Of a stretch of DNA of 64,000 nt, positions 1 through 13,800 are shown one piece after another (positions within the stretch are counted from its first letter, which is position 1; each line of letters opens with the position of its first letter). The translations under genes were made by a program, and so were the position numbers. The stretch comes from Struthio camelus (lineage: Eukaryota > Chordata > Aves > Struthioniformes > Struthionidae): positions 7,922,356-7,986,355 of the forward strand of contig NC_090943.1 in assembly GCF_040807025.1 (NCBI RefSeq), read 5' to 3'. A model generated the notes under the pieces. That model saw only the letters and a program-made list of their open reading frames with translations, was not told the DNA's origin and made no database searches.

Positions 1-1825
1 CTGGTTGGACGAAGAGCAGGATCAACACCAAAACTTGCAGCACTGGAGGGCTCGCTAATTAAGGAAACAGTCTCTCCATCTCCCAACTAGACATAAAGAT
101 TTGTTACTGTATCAGGCCAATATCAGCTTAGCATGGTTATCTTGCCTTTGGGTAGGCTTGATGGATTCAATGTTTGTCTTTTAAATTAAAAAAGGGAACA
201 AAAACATTTTGTTTGCCAGTGTTCATGCTGGATTAAAACGTCTGGTTCTTTTTCCCTGTCGCTACCTATCTGCGTCTCTGAGCAATAACATCTTCGAGGT
301 GCAGCCTTTGGGGTGCTCGGCCCCTCTCGCCTTTCCATTCCAGCCCTTAAGGCTGAAATCAGGAGAAATTATAGCCTGCGGGTAGGGGAGAGAGGGGCAG
401 TTCTGCAGCGGATGCTGACATTAACTATAAATTATGACTGTTTCAAGGGAGAAAAGTAGTGTGGTGGGTTGAAGGTTGAAAGGAAGGCTAAAAAAAAGGC
501 TAACTGATTAAAATCCAAAACTACCTATGGGCTTGGTTACATTTTAAGTTTTCAAACATAATTAAGGAAGTCCTTCAGTTACTGGATGCTAAGTGTGGTC
601 AAGCAATCAGCCACATCAAGCATGATGTTAGACAACTGTCATTAAAGTGTAATCTGCATGTGCAGATACCACCTTCTTCCAATGCATATTATCTTGCATT
701 TGTCAGCCATTTATCACCGTCACACTGATCATCTATCTGCCAAAAGGGACATGAAGCCCCAAACGGTAACTATTCATTTGGTGTTATATGTGGATTTCAC
801 AGCTGAAGTACAGAAATTAAATCAGAAAAGCACTGCAACTTTCCAGATTAGTTCAGGAAAGGCATTACAATCCCTGCAACCCATAGGCAGTAAAGGAGAG
901 AAGCAGTTGTTTGGGAAGCAAATGAAAGCCCATCAGGTCTAACGTCAGTGGCAGTATAAGACAAGGGCGATGCATAAAGAGGTTCGGGTTGACAAAAACA
1001 GCGCCGCAGCCTTGCGAGCCAAACCCAGAAGTGAACAGATGACACGCTGAAGGAAAGCCAGGCAAGAGAGGGATTTAATGAGGGAAGTTACATGGTCAGA
1101 ATATACTGTTATATCAACAGACATATGCATAAGGATATTATTTTTAATAGGGTTATTGAAAGCAATGAAGTTGAGTCCTAAGCACTAATAAGAAGGCAAG
1201 CAATACTTGGCTACACCAGAAAGGTGGCTGGAGGAACAAGTACAGGAAAGAGGACAGATAAAAAGAAAAGAATTTGCAGAAATGAGTCTAGGAAATGAGC
1301 AGAGTTTGAACAGGAAACCTAACTGCTAGAAAAAAAGCAGTGGACATTTGAGATGCGACCCTGGTTTAGGACAATACCTTACACGGTACCTACAACGGAG
1401 CAGAGGCAGGCACAGGGCTGCATCTTCAGCAGCAGCACTTGCTGCCCCTGGGAACGCAGCAGAAGCAGACTGACAGACAACGGACTAGTTGAAGCTAAAT
1501 CCTGGCTACTCCAACAACCTACAGACAGTTCAGGATTTAAATCACCTTCCTTGATAAGAAAAATTCCTCCGTGGCTATAAGGGGATAAATCATCTGCCTC
1601 TTCACTTGCCAGAAGAGGGAGGTGGAAGGTGGAGGGAAGGCCTAAACATCTCGCCTGGAGTAGAACAGCAAAGTTTGATACTGAACATAAACGCGCTGGA
1701 GTTGGAAAAAAAGTGACAACTTCCCAAGCCTCCAAAATTACAGTATTCTCTATCAACAATCTTTGATCAAAGGCAAACATCCAAAATGAGACAGGGGATT
1801 GCTGAACATAGGAAAGGCAACTTAC
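1..1825 (-). other. WDR86: WDR86 intron 4 (partial)
   Basis: This is intronic sequence downstream of the exon 4 donor. No exon with WD-repeat coding was found on the minus strand. Short ORFs on both strands lack any family signature. Confidence 0.8.
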
Positions 1826-4800
1826 AGATCCCAGCGTGGTATTTCAAAGTGCTAACGCTGTGTTTGTGAGCCTTGTACGTTTGGATTCGCTCCCCAGTGT
1901 CTACTAACCAGCACTTCACTGTCCTGTCCGCGCTTCCTGAATACAAGTGCCGATTCACTAGCTGAAGAGAAGAGAAAAAAACATCAGCAATAGTCTCTTA
2001 GGCACGTTTGTGAGACAACTGCACTGAAGTGACTCCTCTGAAGTCATGGTTTCTGACAAGAATTACACCTCAAAACAGAGGGATAGCGTGCAAAACCAAT
2101 CGTGCATTCTTCATGATCACGTTGCCCATTTGAATTTTTGGCTTTAAAAAACAGCTTCCACATTTCAGAAGATGAAAAAATTAGCCCATCTGCTGGTGCA
2201 AGCAGGCAGGATTTCACTGAGCTTAACAATGCTTCCCCTATGTCCATAATTAGTTACATTAATAGAGCCTCAAAAATCTAGTGCAGTTTCTGCAAAGCAC
2301 AGGTGACATGAACACTAATCAGATCATAAGCTTCAATTAAAACAAAAAATCCAGAATAACTTTGAGTGACAAAAAGAGTAAATTAAAAATAAAATCCCAC
2401 CCAACATAAATCACCGTTTAACAGGGTTAGTCTGCACAAGGTCAATATTTAGAAACATTCCTTCCTCGAAACGTGTGTTTCCACAAGTCTTTCTACAGTG
2501 TTATCTAACGATTAACTAATTACCTACCCCTCTCCCCCAGGATTCTGAACATCTTCAGTCGCATTACCTTCTGCTGGGTGTAGTAGAGCAACCCTGCCTA
2601 TAAATCCCAAGGACGAATGGCGTCCTGTTGTAGCAGTCGTTCTGTAGGTTGTGTACACTCACAAGGGTAGAGGTTGTTTTTTTTCCTTCCATACAGACAA
2701 GAGAGAATGGCAAAGGGAAGAATTCCTATCTGCACCACGTAGATGGAGAAGGGAGACAGAGACAGAGAGAAAGTGAGGGACCTGCGCAAGATTATAAAAC
2801 GAGCCCACGCACAGCAACTATATGAGACTTCCTAAATCCAAAGCCCAGCAGCTTAGCAGGGAAATCCTCCACAGTGTGAAGAGAAATCTGGCATTCTATG
2901 TTTATTTAAGAAAAACAAACAAAAGCTTTTAACAGCCATCACTGCAAACAGCTCTGACTGCATACTCCTCCAAGCCAAAGCCTTCCTGGACACCTGCCCT
3001 TTGAAGGCAGCATAACGAAGTCAGCCAGTCAATCATGCGCTATTCCAGCAATCCAGGTGCTACAGTCTGAGGTAAGTCTCATGGACTTATGACAATCTCT
3101 ACGTCAACCAGACAGAAAATAGGTGCAGAGACAGGAGGGAGAACCAGAATTTACGTAAGGAGCAGTGACATCTTGTTTCCCCTCCAGACACACAGATCAG
3201 CAGAGCACTGTCCCCTTACACTCTTCAGATGCCTCCAGGAACCCTGTGAAGGGCTGGTTGCCGAACACGTGGCAAATCAACCTGACATGGGTCTTGCTCT
3301 ATGTTGCTTCTAAGGGTCCAGCTCTTCCCTCCACCCAGATTATTATAAAGCCTTGGTCCCAACTCTTTGCACACTCTCTCTCTATGACGCGGAAATGTTT
3401 TTTATTCTCTCCCTTTTATTCTCTCCCCTTCCCACGTCCATTCCCAAAAGGGATCACCCACTGCCAAAAGGCATCACTAGCGAGCTTTGCACAAAAAAAA
3501 AAAAAGCATTCACAGTGTTGTAAGAACAGCAAACAAATGGTATTTAAAGACACAAAGCACTACTGTGACGGGATTTTCTGTGTAAGAAAGGTATGCAGCC
3601 AGGCCAAGATGATCACTGGACACGGTTCCCACCAACCCAGTTGGAGCAGTGCATGCATAGCTTCCTGCTAGCAGAACTTGGCCCACAGGACAGTTTTCAT
3701 AGCTCAACATCAGGAGCTTGTAAAACACCTACCACAGTTAAAAGCCAGCAGTAGTTCAAAGTGTCACATCCTATTACATTTGAGCTGTTTTAGCAATGGC
3801 ATTAATATTACATCTCAATGAGGACCGAGAAGGAATGACCAACAGCACTAACAAAAGTTGAGAGCTACACAATTAGCCCGAGGAAGGTAACCTGACCTTT
3901 AATTGCAGGGCTCAACCTGAACAGGCATGAAGAGCCTAGTCACACCGCACCTGCTAAACGTAAGAGGTTGTTTTGAGTTGGGGTCCTGCTGGGTTGTTCT
4001 TGGCCAAGTCATTGCATTTCTGTTCCAAACATCTTGCCAGCAGCATCAACCCACCCACTGAACAAGGGAAAACACTAAGTTATAACCTCCTGCAGGTAAA
4101 TGCCACTCTGCGTTAATGGTACATTAGGTTACACTGCTTGATTTCTACATTTAAGTGGGTGTATAAATGTTGAAGTGAAAGAGAATAGCAGCAACTTGCC
4201 TAGATTTGCTGCTTTGCAAGATATAAAAGTGTGTTAAATGATGTGGGCTTATTCAGCTAATTTATGGAACCATAAATTAGATTGGATCTTACGAGAGAGC
4301 TGTAAGAGCTTCCAAGGCCCAGCTAGTGACTTGGAGAGACTGTACAGCCACTGCCTTCATTAAATTTAAAGCCTTTGTGCCACCTAGGCTGCCCTGTGGT
4401 ACACCTTTATATACTTTCCTTCCCCCTAAGCAGCTGAGCATAGGATGTAGTCATACTATATGTGCAGCACTGGAAAGCATCTTCCCCCTCAACCACACTC
4501 AGAAACAGCAGTAGTAACAGGTTAAACAAAGACGTCACAGACTAAGTCTGCAGCAGAGCCAGCAGCAAAACCCAGCATAGGCTCTGACTGTCACACAGCC
4601 TCTCATTTCCAAGGCATTTTTAAAACCCAGAGCATGAAATAGCTATTAGCGGGGAAAGCCATCAAGAGCTATCAGCTCAGGCTGAAGCTGCAAATCAGAT
4701 CTAACTTTAGTGATACGATGCAGGCATCATCTCATTTAAATTGATGTAGATGCCTACAGCTGAGATAGTCCCCTTATAGCCACGGTAATCTAGGGCATGA

Positions 4801-7800
4801 TTCATCTCATCCTGAGGGAGATGTCTAAAATAGGCTGCCCCTTAAAAAAGGCTATTTCATCCCACTGACAAGGATAGCCATCTCAGCTGTAGCTGCCTAT
4901 ATCAATTTAGGTGTGATAACTCCCGCTTTGCTTGACTAAAGATAGGTCTAGTTTACAACTTCACCCTAAGCTACAACACTACAGACATCTGTATTTAATC
5001 AGACAAATCGCACGCAGCGCTCCCAGCCCAAGCACCTTACAAGCAGACCCCACTCTCTATGTAACCCATAAGATAAGTTATCCTCTGCACCATACAGACG
5101 GGGGAAGCAAGATGCAAGGCAACTGAAGTCCATACCCAGAAAAGGATTTGAAGCTTATGGCGTGCTGATATTTGACTGCCAGAATCCCAGAGTACAGCCC
5201 TGATTTGGGAGGCTGATAACGCCTGTCCCATGCACAGGAAGCTTTATATGCCTCCGAGCAGTTGTCACAAGCATCAGTGCACAGAGCGCAGTATCCCTGG
5301 AACTGGTCAAGAGTGAATACGAAAATCAGAAGGGATTCTCTCTGAAAAGAGCAAGACTGAGGCACCAATTCAATCCGATCCATGTCAGAGCAGTATTTTT
5401 ATTCCACAGTTTTCTCTGGGAGCTTGCATCCAGAGGGTGTATCTCCTGCCAGACACAGCAAAGTTAGCTCTACCTTGTCGAGGCTAGAAACAATGCCAAT
5501 ACCCTCGCGCTGGTTGGGCTCAAGCCACCTTCACTGTGGAAGCAGCGGAGGTTCTAGGACCAGCCAGCAGCGCAGGCCCTTGGCTCCTGTAATTATTTTT
5601 TCTTAAGTAATGCCTTTGTTGAAAACTATCTGACCAGCCCAAGAGAGAGGGACTTCAATACAAAACCCCCTGCCCACTTCCAACCAGGTGCCCAAAGCAT
5701 TGACTTCCCCTTAGGCTGCCTTCTGCTTGTGCTCCTTCTAGGACTCCTGCTAGCCTCCTTGCACTGAGCTGGCTTCTCCTGTCCTGCAGTCATGGCACTC
5801 TCCAAATGGATTGAGATCCCCTCAGTCTGAGGAGGCCATTTAATCCAGGTCTGCCAGTTCTGCTAGGCTATCGGGCACACGAACAGGTTCCCTTCCTTCC
5901 CGTCACGTTCCTGAATGAAAACGTCCACAGTTGCTGTTCCTTGGGCTAAATATCCCTGCTGACATGTGTGAAGCCCAGAAGATCACTTCCCTCTTGGGAG
6001 TTGGACAAAGCATAGCAACCTCTCCACCAAAATGCTAGATCGTGCTGCAGCTTAGGTGGGAGCTAAGCCTCCCACATGCACCGACTGGCACCCATTTTTG
6101 TTTATAGGCACCCAGGTGGAGTCACCCCAGCAAATACTTCTGGATTTACAAACGGTAGGACCATAACTCCCGGGTGGTTTTTTTCCAGCTCAAAGACTCC
6201 AAAACCCACATCCAATTCCCTAGGCCTCAGTCCTATCCTTATTAGAGAATTTAATTTTCATATGATTTAAAAGGAAATATGTAAAACTTCACTCAATATT
6301 TTCCAAGTAGAGCAAAGTCTGTCAACTCTTGGTTTAAAAATGATCAGTAGATACAACTACATATTCTAATCTGCCAGTGCCTGGAGAACTAGCAATCGTT
6401 TCAGAGCTCTATTTTCCTTGGCTGGCTTTAAGAGAGCCTTGTTCACTTTGGCTAACTTCCTAACAAAGCTCCTGACAGGGAAAAGCATGGCAAGGCAAGG
6501 ACACCTGTAGCACTGCAGAGAACACTGAGCAGATTTGCAGCTCAGATCCTAATGAGCCAAGGAGCTTCAAAAGAATAAAAAAGCTGATGGCAATCAGATG
6601 CCCAGTTTTAAAGCCTCAGCCAGATAATCACTGCATCAACATCTGTAACGCTGGCCGGTTCATTTTTCTCATTACTCTGAGAGACTTTGCTTTGAATGAG
6701 ACACAACCCTGAAACACAGGAATAAAACAAATTTGTCTTAATCCCCAGGCCAAAGCACTGGAGATGTACTATTCCATGAGAAAGTTCAGTCAGACTGGCT
6801 TAAAACTACCAAAGTTACAGCAGTAGCAAAACACAGATTGTTAATGCTGAAGTAGTTACAAGCTGATATTTAAAAACTCATATTTTATGCAACTCTGACC
6901 TTGGTTGTAGCCCCTAGACACACCACTGTTCAAATAAATGAGCAAAAACAATCTCATCTGAAGTTGCTCTCTCAAGACTGAAATGTCCCTATTGCTCCAC
7001 CCTTGGCTGAACTAAACATATGCAGCAGCTTAAGACAATTTTTACCTGTATGAATGCCAGAAAATTTTTGAAATAGAGCTGCTTAGCAGGTATCGCAACC
7101 TACTGTTTATAGAAACAGACTTTGCTCTCCAAATTAACCTTTGCTATAAAACATAATTTACCTCTCATCCAAGGAGAGGCAATCAGCTCTCCAATCAGAT
7201 TTGGATAACGTCCTCTTTCTGAGGGTCAGGGCAGTCAGGCTGGTTCCCAGGAACTCGAGTTCACATCATCAACCACCTTTCCCACTGCTGGTTTATTCTC
7301 CCCATCAGGGTCAGTATTCCTACAACCTGCCTGCTGGGCTTTCCGTTCACAACCACTTCCAAGTTAAAAAATCACCAACTAGACCAATCTCATGTTACAA
7401 CTATGTGAGCCTTCAGCTGAGTTAGCCTTTCAGGATCCCATTCAAATCACATTCATTTTAACAAGCTAAAGAACTCCCTGTGGGCAAGAGAGAGGATTTG
7501 GTTTTTTTTTTTTTTCCTCCCCTGAGATCCCATCTAGAATGGAGTCTCTGGTCAGATCGTTTAAAAAAATAAATAAACAAAACATTTTTTTCAAACTTCT
7601 CTACTGCAGTAATGGTCAAAGTAATAGTCCTGGAAATATTTTTTTTTTCTACAAACAGGTGCTCTACACATTCATATTCCTCTAATTCACATCTTCATCC
7701 TTGGATGAATTATGCAATAAATACAAGCACAAATACAAAAATTATGTGCACTTAATTTAATTACTAACTGGTGCAACAAGAGAAAACATTGTGTCCCTGT

Positions 7801-10800
7801 GATCATTACAGTTAAGTGTATAAACAGAGTTCAGGCAATGGCTTTGTTCAAAGCATTCTTCTCTTCTAGTCAGCTTTAAAAGGCAACTGAAGGGAAGGGT
7901 CCCAACAAAGGATCTTTTGCAGGAGAAACTAAAGCAAGTCCTTGCCCACTTATGTCCATTTACAACTCCTGTTGCAATTTTCATCCTAGTAAGAACGCTT
8001 GCTGTGGTATCCAAGATAAACTCCAAGCTAGATCATTTCTTTCTGCCAACTTTTGGCAGCACAGCTTTGATAAGTACTCACAGAGGCTGAACAATCAGCA
8101 AAGGACAAAGCAATCCTTGTAAATAGTTTGCAAAACCACTTTGGAGACATTTATAATAACACACACCAGTCAATATTTAAGTCAGGGTTATTTAGCCTAT
8201 CGCAGGCAGTTGTGTTAAAGAAAATGAGTGTTTGATTATTAATTAAAAATATTAGTCTTTAGCCAGGCCTGAAATTTTTAAGTGGGAGAACTAGAATGAG
8301 CTGTGTGATTGCACTCAGCCCACCCTTGCTTTTTCCCTTCGCTTCATATGAAATCTCATCATCAGCTCTTTTATGCAGTGGGAGCAGTCAAAATAGGTGC
8401 CCTCCCTTGCCTGCCAAGCTACCATTACACTACAGGAGAAACACAGACTGAACAGCTCTGGCTGCTCCACTGCTTGTGACCTTGCTGGACTACGTGCCTG
8501 AAGTAGTCAGGAAGCCAAAGTATCTAGTACGCACAAAATTCCTGCTGCGGATACAAAGCCTACTGGTAAAACTTTTGCCAGTCCAGTTTAGGTAGTGAGG
8601 AAGAAGGAACAGAAGAATGGCATTAGAATAAGCTGATTTCTGCAGCAGGATTACTTTGACAGCAGATCACATGCAGACAGTTCAGCTGGTAAGTCTCCTC
8701 TAACAGGGATCCAAAGGATGTTGGAGAAACTTGGGAGCATTCAAAAATCTGCGCACGCCTGTGGCATCACCGCTTTATTTTTTATGTGCCGGCACTGCAG
8801 GAAGCAAGGTGGCAAACAGGGTATGCTTTACAGATATTCACCCGTGGCAACTCATCCAGGGAGCCTCAGAAATTTCCATCCAGTGCTACAGGGCCACTAC
8901 TGGTATTCACGGGAAAGCAATGGGAGCTGACTGGAACAGTGCACACCTAATTTGCAGCAGTTTGTAACATCGTGGGGCACTCCTGCTAATAACAGTACAT
9001 TTTAAAGTTAGGGAAAATATGGTCTCAATATCCAAACTTTTCCTGTTCTGTGTCCAGGTTGAGAGCTCACACTGAGCATTTCTCAAATTTTTGGAAAGGG
9101 CAGCCTCCCTTGGGGTCCTTATTTGCATAAATAAAATGAAAACAAGTTTTCGTTTTTTCCCCTGTAGTCTCTCCACACAAGCTTTATACCAGCCAGAGAA
9201 GAGCTAACTACCTTAATTGCTGGTACCAGCTCAGCTCCTCCAGCACAAAGGAGTGAAAATCCAGTGTAATTAGTGGCTTACTCCTCTGCCGTGAAGAAAC
9301 TGTTGCCAACAATTAAAGCTGTCTGCTGGCTAGTGTGAACAATTCACTGCTACCTCCAAGTCCTTCCTGACCCACAGTTTGAAAAATACCATCCTCGCTC
9401 ACTGCCACAGATTGCAACATCGTCACAAAGCAGCCCTGGGCAACAAAGGCTCCAAGAGTTTTTGGAAAAGAAAATAAGTAAAAAATTTTTTAAAATAGTA
9501 ATAAAAAACACCCTGTTCAGGAAGTTTCCATTCTGTTGTAACATCTTTGCATAGATTCTGGTGATTGACCCTTTTTTAAAAAAGTCAAAATATCATGTGG
9601 GCTGTGCTGAGAGGCAGCCAAGTGGAGCAGAAGGGCTAGTGTTGAACTGAGTAAGGAGGAGTGAGGAATTCGGAAAGATCGACAGGCTAAAGGTATTCAA
9701 CAGCAATACACTGACTATTTAAGCTGGGACAGGTTTTAGAGCCCCAGAAACTAAAGGCTGTCTTTGGGGACAGCACGTACCTCAGCTGGAGGTACGTGCT
9801 CTAGTCTCAGATGTCTACCAATGATGAGAGAAGTGACTGGCTACCAGTTTCTCACAGCTACAAGAAGAGGATTTGGCCAGGACTGTTGCCAACACAGCCC
9901 TGGCAGCGGTAATCTTGTGTACTGTGAATTGTTCAGGTTTTCCAAATAGATATGTTGGTTTTGCTTTTCCTCTCCCTCACAAAAAGTTCTGTTTGTTTAA
10001 AATCACTGTTTAACTCTGTGCTCACAAGTGGAGAGGCACTGCTCGCTCTTGAGCATTCAAAGAGGGTAACTGAACTTCCCAGGCTTCTGGGAGAGGGTCA
10101 AGCCAGTTTTGTGTAATAATTTCAGTAAGAACCCAATTAAATTAAAGCCAGCTCTGTTGCTGCCAGTCTGTGCCTTGGAGAAGGGTTACAATTAAACAGC
10201 AAAACATAGCGTGACACTAAGAACAGCCACAGATTTACTTGAGCATCCTCAAAATACATTACCACAATATCATAAAAACAAGCTTTAACACTGAGAATTT
10301 ACTCAAGCAAGACAAACATTACTCCAGGGCAACATGATTCAGTTTTCCCCCCAACCTCCAAAACTAATGGAAAATACAATTCCTTCAGTATTACTGGGCT
10401 TTCAGTCTGCTAATATCAGCTGTAACTATCTTCTTTAGAACCACAGACAACACTTATTGAACAGCTATTAAAAATACATACTCTATCCTCTGTAAAGGAG
10501 AAGCAATTATGTTCCACAAAAACAAGCACGGAGAGTAGCGACAAAACTATTGTTGATGCAAGTTAATATGGCACACGTATTTAAAAACATTTAGGTTTGC
10601 TGACCTGAAATTAAGTTACAGATCATCACATAGCTTCTTTCAATACTCCGTTAGCGTTTTCTGGTGTATAATGGAGTTTACAGAACAAGTACTTGTGCCA
10701 TAGTTCTCCCTTTCCTTCTTTCCCTTTCTCTTGTCCTGGCCATCCCTTAGTTTCTCTCTTTCTTCTCTCAGACTACATCCGTGTGTTTTTTTTAAGTAGG

Positions 10801-13800
10801 ATTTGTTCTAGTTGTATGCTTCTCTAACATCTCTTACCTTCAGAAAAAGGAAAAATTGTGGGCCTCTGGTTTACTCTGATTTTTTCCCTCCCCTCTTTAT
10901 CTGTTGCTATGTATGTTTCCTTGCATCAACAACAGCTCACCTTACCTTTCTTCAAAGACTAACGGTCCTGCGTATGCAATTCTACTCCAGGACAGTGCTC
11001 CCAGCCACCTCACTCATGACTTTCAAGACCCAGGAGGATTTTACTGAGTTAGAAATTAGACTGGAACAGCCACTAGATGCAGAGAGGATACCAGGAAGCA
11101 TTTAGGAAAAGAGGAGTTGTTTCAAGGTTATAGAGTGCTATTGTTTGGTTATTATATGAATGTTTAGTTTAGCATTTACAACTTGTCTCAGAAGAGTTTC
11201 TTCCATGGATGAAGAGACAATTGAGACTCACAGTAGTTGGGATACAGTTACCCTCCTTTCAACGACTGTTGAAGAATTTTCCATTCTTACCTCTAGACAA
11301 ATTACTGATCCTTGATGTTCTTTGAACACTTTCAGCTGCTCACCAGTGACAATATTCCACGTTCGAATCGTGTAATCCGTGCTGCCAGAAAACAGCTCCC
11401 TGTTTGGTGCGTCAAGTATAAGGCATAAGACAGCTCCAGTGTGTCCCAGCAGAGTCTGGTAACAGCGCCCACTAGACACCCACCAGACCTTAACAGTGCA
11501 GTCTGTGCTACCTGTCACCAGTAGGTCTCTGCTCACTTTCTCCTCCTCTTCCTCCTCCTCCTCCTCCTCCTCAAGAACATCCCTGGAGGAGTAGTGAGCT
11601 AGAGTCAGGACACAGTTCCGATGGCCCCGGAATTCCTGGATTTGTTTCTCCTTGTCCACGCTCCAACAGCGGGCCGTCCTGTCATAGGAGCCACTAAAGA
11701 GATAGTCTTTGGCAACCAGGATCCTGTAAAAAATAAAGTTTGCATGTATTTATAGTATCATGCTTTTTATATAACTGCTTTTTGTCGCAATTTCAGTGCC
11801 AAGAATACTGAAGCAAGAAATGGTAGCGTGAACACCACATGTAGAGCCTTGATTCATCTTTCCTGTTTAAAACATATTATATAGGAACACACTTCATTTA
11901 TTATGCAAAAGAGTTCCTTACGTCTAGTTTTGAAAAATGAAGCCCCTTATTAGGTAGTCCAATGTGGATATTGTAACATTGTAGCTTCGGGCACTCACAT
12001 TTTTCTAAAATCTTTTCCAACATGCGCTAATACCTACTTTCATAGGTTATATAGTGCTAAATAACTTTTTAAAAGAGAACTCATTTTTTCCCCAATTATT
12101 ATATATCTATATTTACAAATAATTATTTATAAATAGACCTATGAAAACACCTTAGACTTTAAAAAAAAAAAGAACTTGAACTATAACTGATAGTCTACAA
12201 ATATAATCATCACTCCATCATCAAATAGACAGATTGCAGAAATATTAATATAGCTAATGTCACTTAGCCTAGGAGCTCAAAAAAGCAGAGCAAGAGCACC
12301 CTACTCACTATCTGCTTGAAGAGCAAATCAGAGATTACAACTCAAGAATTCAACTTACTGCGCCTCCACAATAACAAGTTGTAGCTGGACAAACAGATAA
12401 CAACAGAACAATTTCTACAGTTCAGATTTCCAAAGTGGAGATAGGGAACATGGCAACCTGTCTTCTTTGTCAATCAAGTCTGGTCCTCCGAAACCTTTCA
12501 ATCTGGCAACAGCCATCCAAATGGGGAACATGTTTCCCATTTGCTAATTCAAGCGATTCGTTAGCCAGTGCCAAAATACAGACAGAGCTAGCCTTTCTAA
12601 CTATTTACAGAATCTAGCTACACATCATATATGTTTTTAGTTTAGTAAGGAAGAAAAAAAAAAATGGGGGAGGGAAAAAAAAAAATCTATCTTTGACTGC
12701 TCTATTTTTGATTAATTAAATCCATTCCAACTATTTAAAGGCACTTTAAATTGACAGGCCAGTCAGTCACGCGTGATCAGTTTAATATTAAACTCCACTT
12801 GCACAGGCACGAAAAAATCCTGTCTTTATCCCTCTTACTGACACAAAGGCTTGACGTGATGTTTTGAAATCTATTTATCAGAATCATCTGTTATCAATTG
12901 AATAATTTTTCTGGAATTCCATTCCTCATGCTGCATTCAATTCCCCTGCTGTGTGCCTTTCATTGCTCTCCTATCTGCTGTCTATGGATATGTCAGCACT
13001 GTTGCCGGGAAAACTGATCATTACAGCACAAAACACGTGTAGCATGCACTCAGAGGTTTACACAATCCATTTTATTAGCATAGTAACAGAGAATTATGAT
13101 ACAAAAATGACAATATACGTGAAAACAAGTTACAGGAACACAACAGAACGATCTCAGCAGAAGAACCCCATGAAACCAACCTGTTAACAATCGATGTGTG
13201 CCCTCGGTAAATGGCCAGGCACTGGCCTGTCATCACATCCCACTTCCGAATGGTGTGATCTGCACTACACGTGAAGGCAGCCTCATTTTCTAAGTGGCAA
13301 AAGGTGATGTAACTTTCATGTCCTAGAAATAACAAAGGAGAAAAAGAAATTCAGTCACAGTATGTGCAAGCAGAACAGACTATGCAAGCTCTTCAGTTTA
13401 ACTAGAAGAAAAATACAACAAAAATTGAACTTATCTTGATCTAAAACCCCAGAGCCACACAGATCCTGAAGCTCTAGTTTTAAAACGTACAACCACGGTC
13501 TTCACCTTTAAGGACTTGTATAGAAAATACAGCATTTTTAACTTAACAGTGGAAAACTCAGCCTCACTGATACAGAGAGTAAGTGAAAGAAGGAAACCGT
13601 ATAGTTCCATCAGCCAGGCAGCTAAGTAGTTTTATAAAAACATACAGAGCTCTGTTAGTATTAGTATAATAAAACTCAGATTACTGGAGTTTAAAACCAG
13701 TAAAAAAGTGGCTTTTTTTTTTAAATGAAGAAATGGTTTTGCTTTCTTCTTCTAAAGTCAAGAGAAAAAGACCGCTTTTCAATCCAACCTATTGGCTGTC

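Larger units (their letters stand above)
1962..11290 (-). other. WDR86: WDR86 intron 3 (9.3 kb)
   Basis: This is a large intron between exons 3 and 4. It contains an inverted-repeat element at about 4697-4946, a perfect 12-bp hairpin at 9772-9800 and T-rich runs near 7502-7515 and 7638-7650. No internal exon with good splice sites and homology was recognised. The ORFs inside it are short and unremarkable. Confidence 0.85.

Noticed and set aside
3165..3671. 168-codon plus-strand ORF
   Set aside because: Lies in WDR86 intron 3, is low in information, includes a Lys run from an A tract, and has no recognisable domain.
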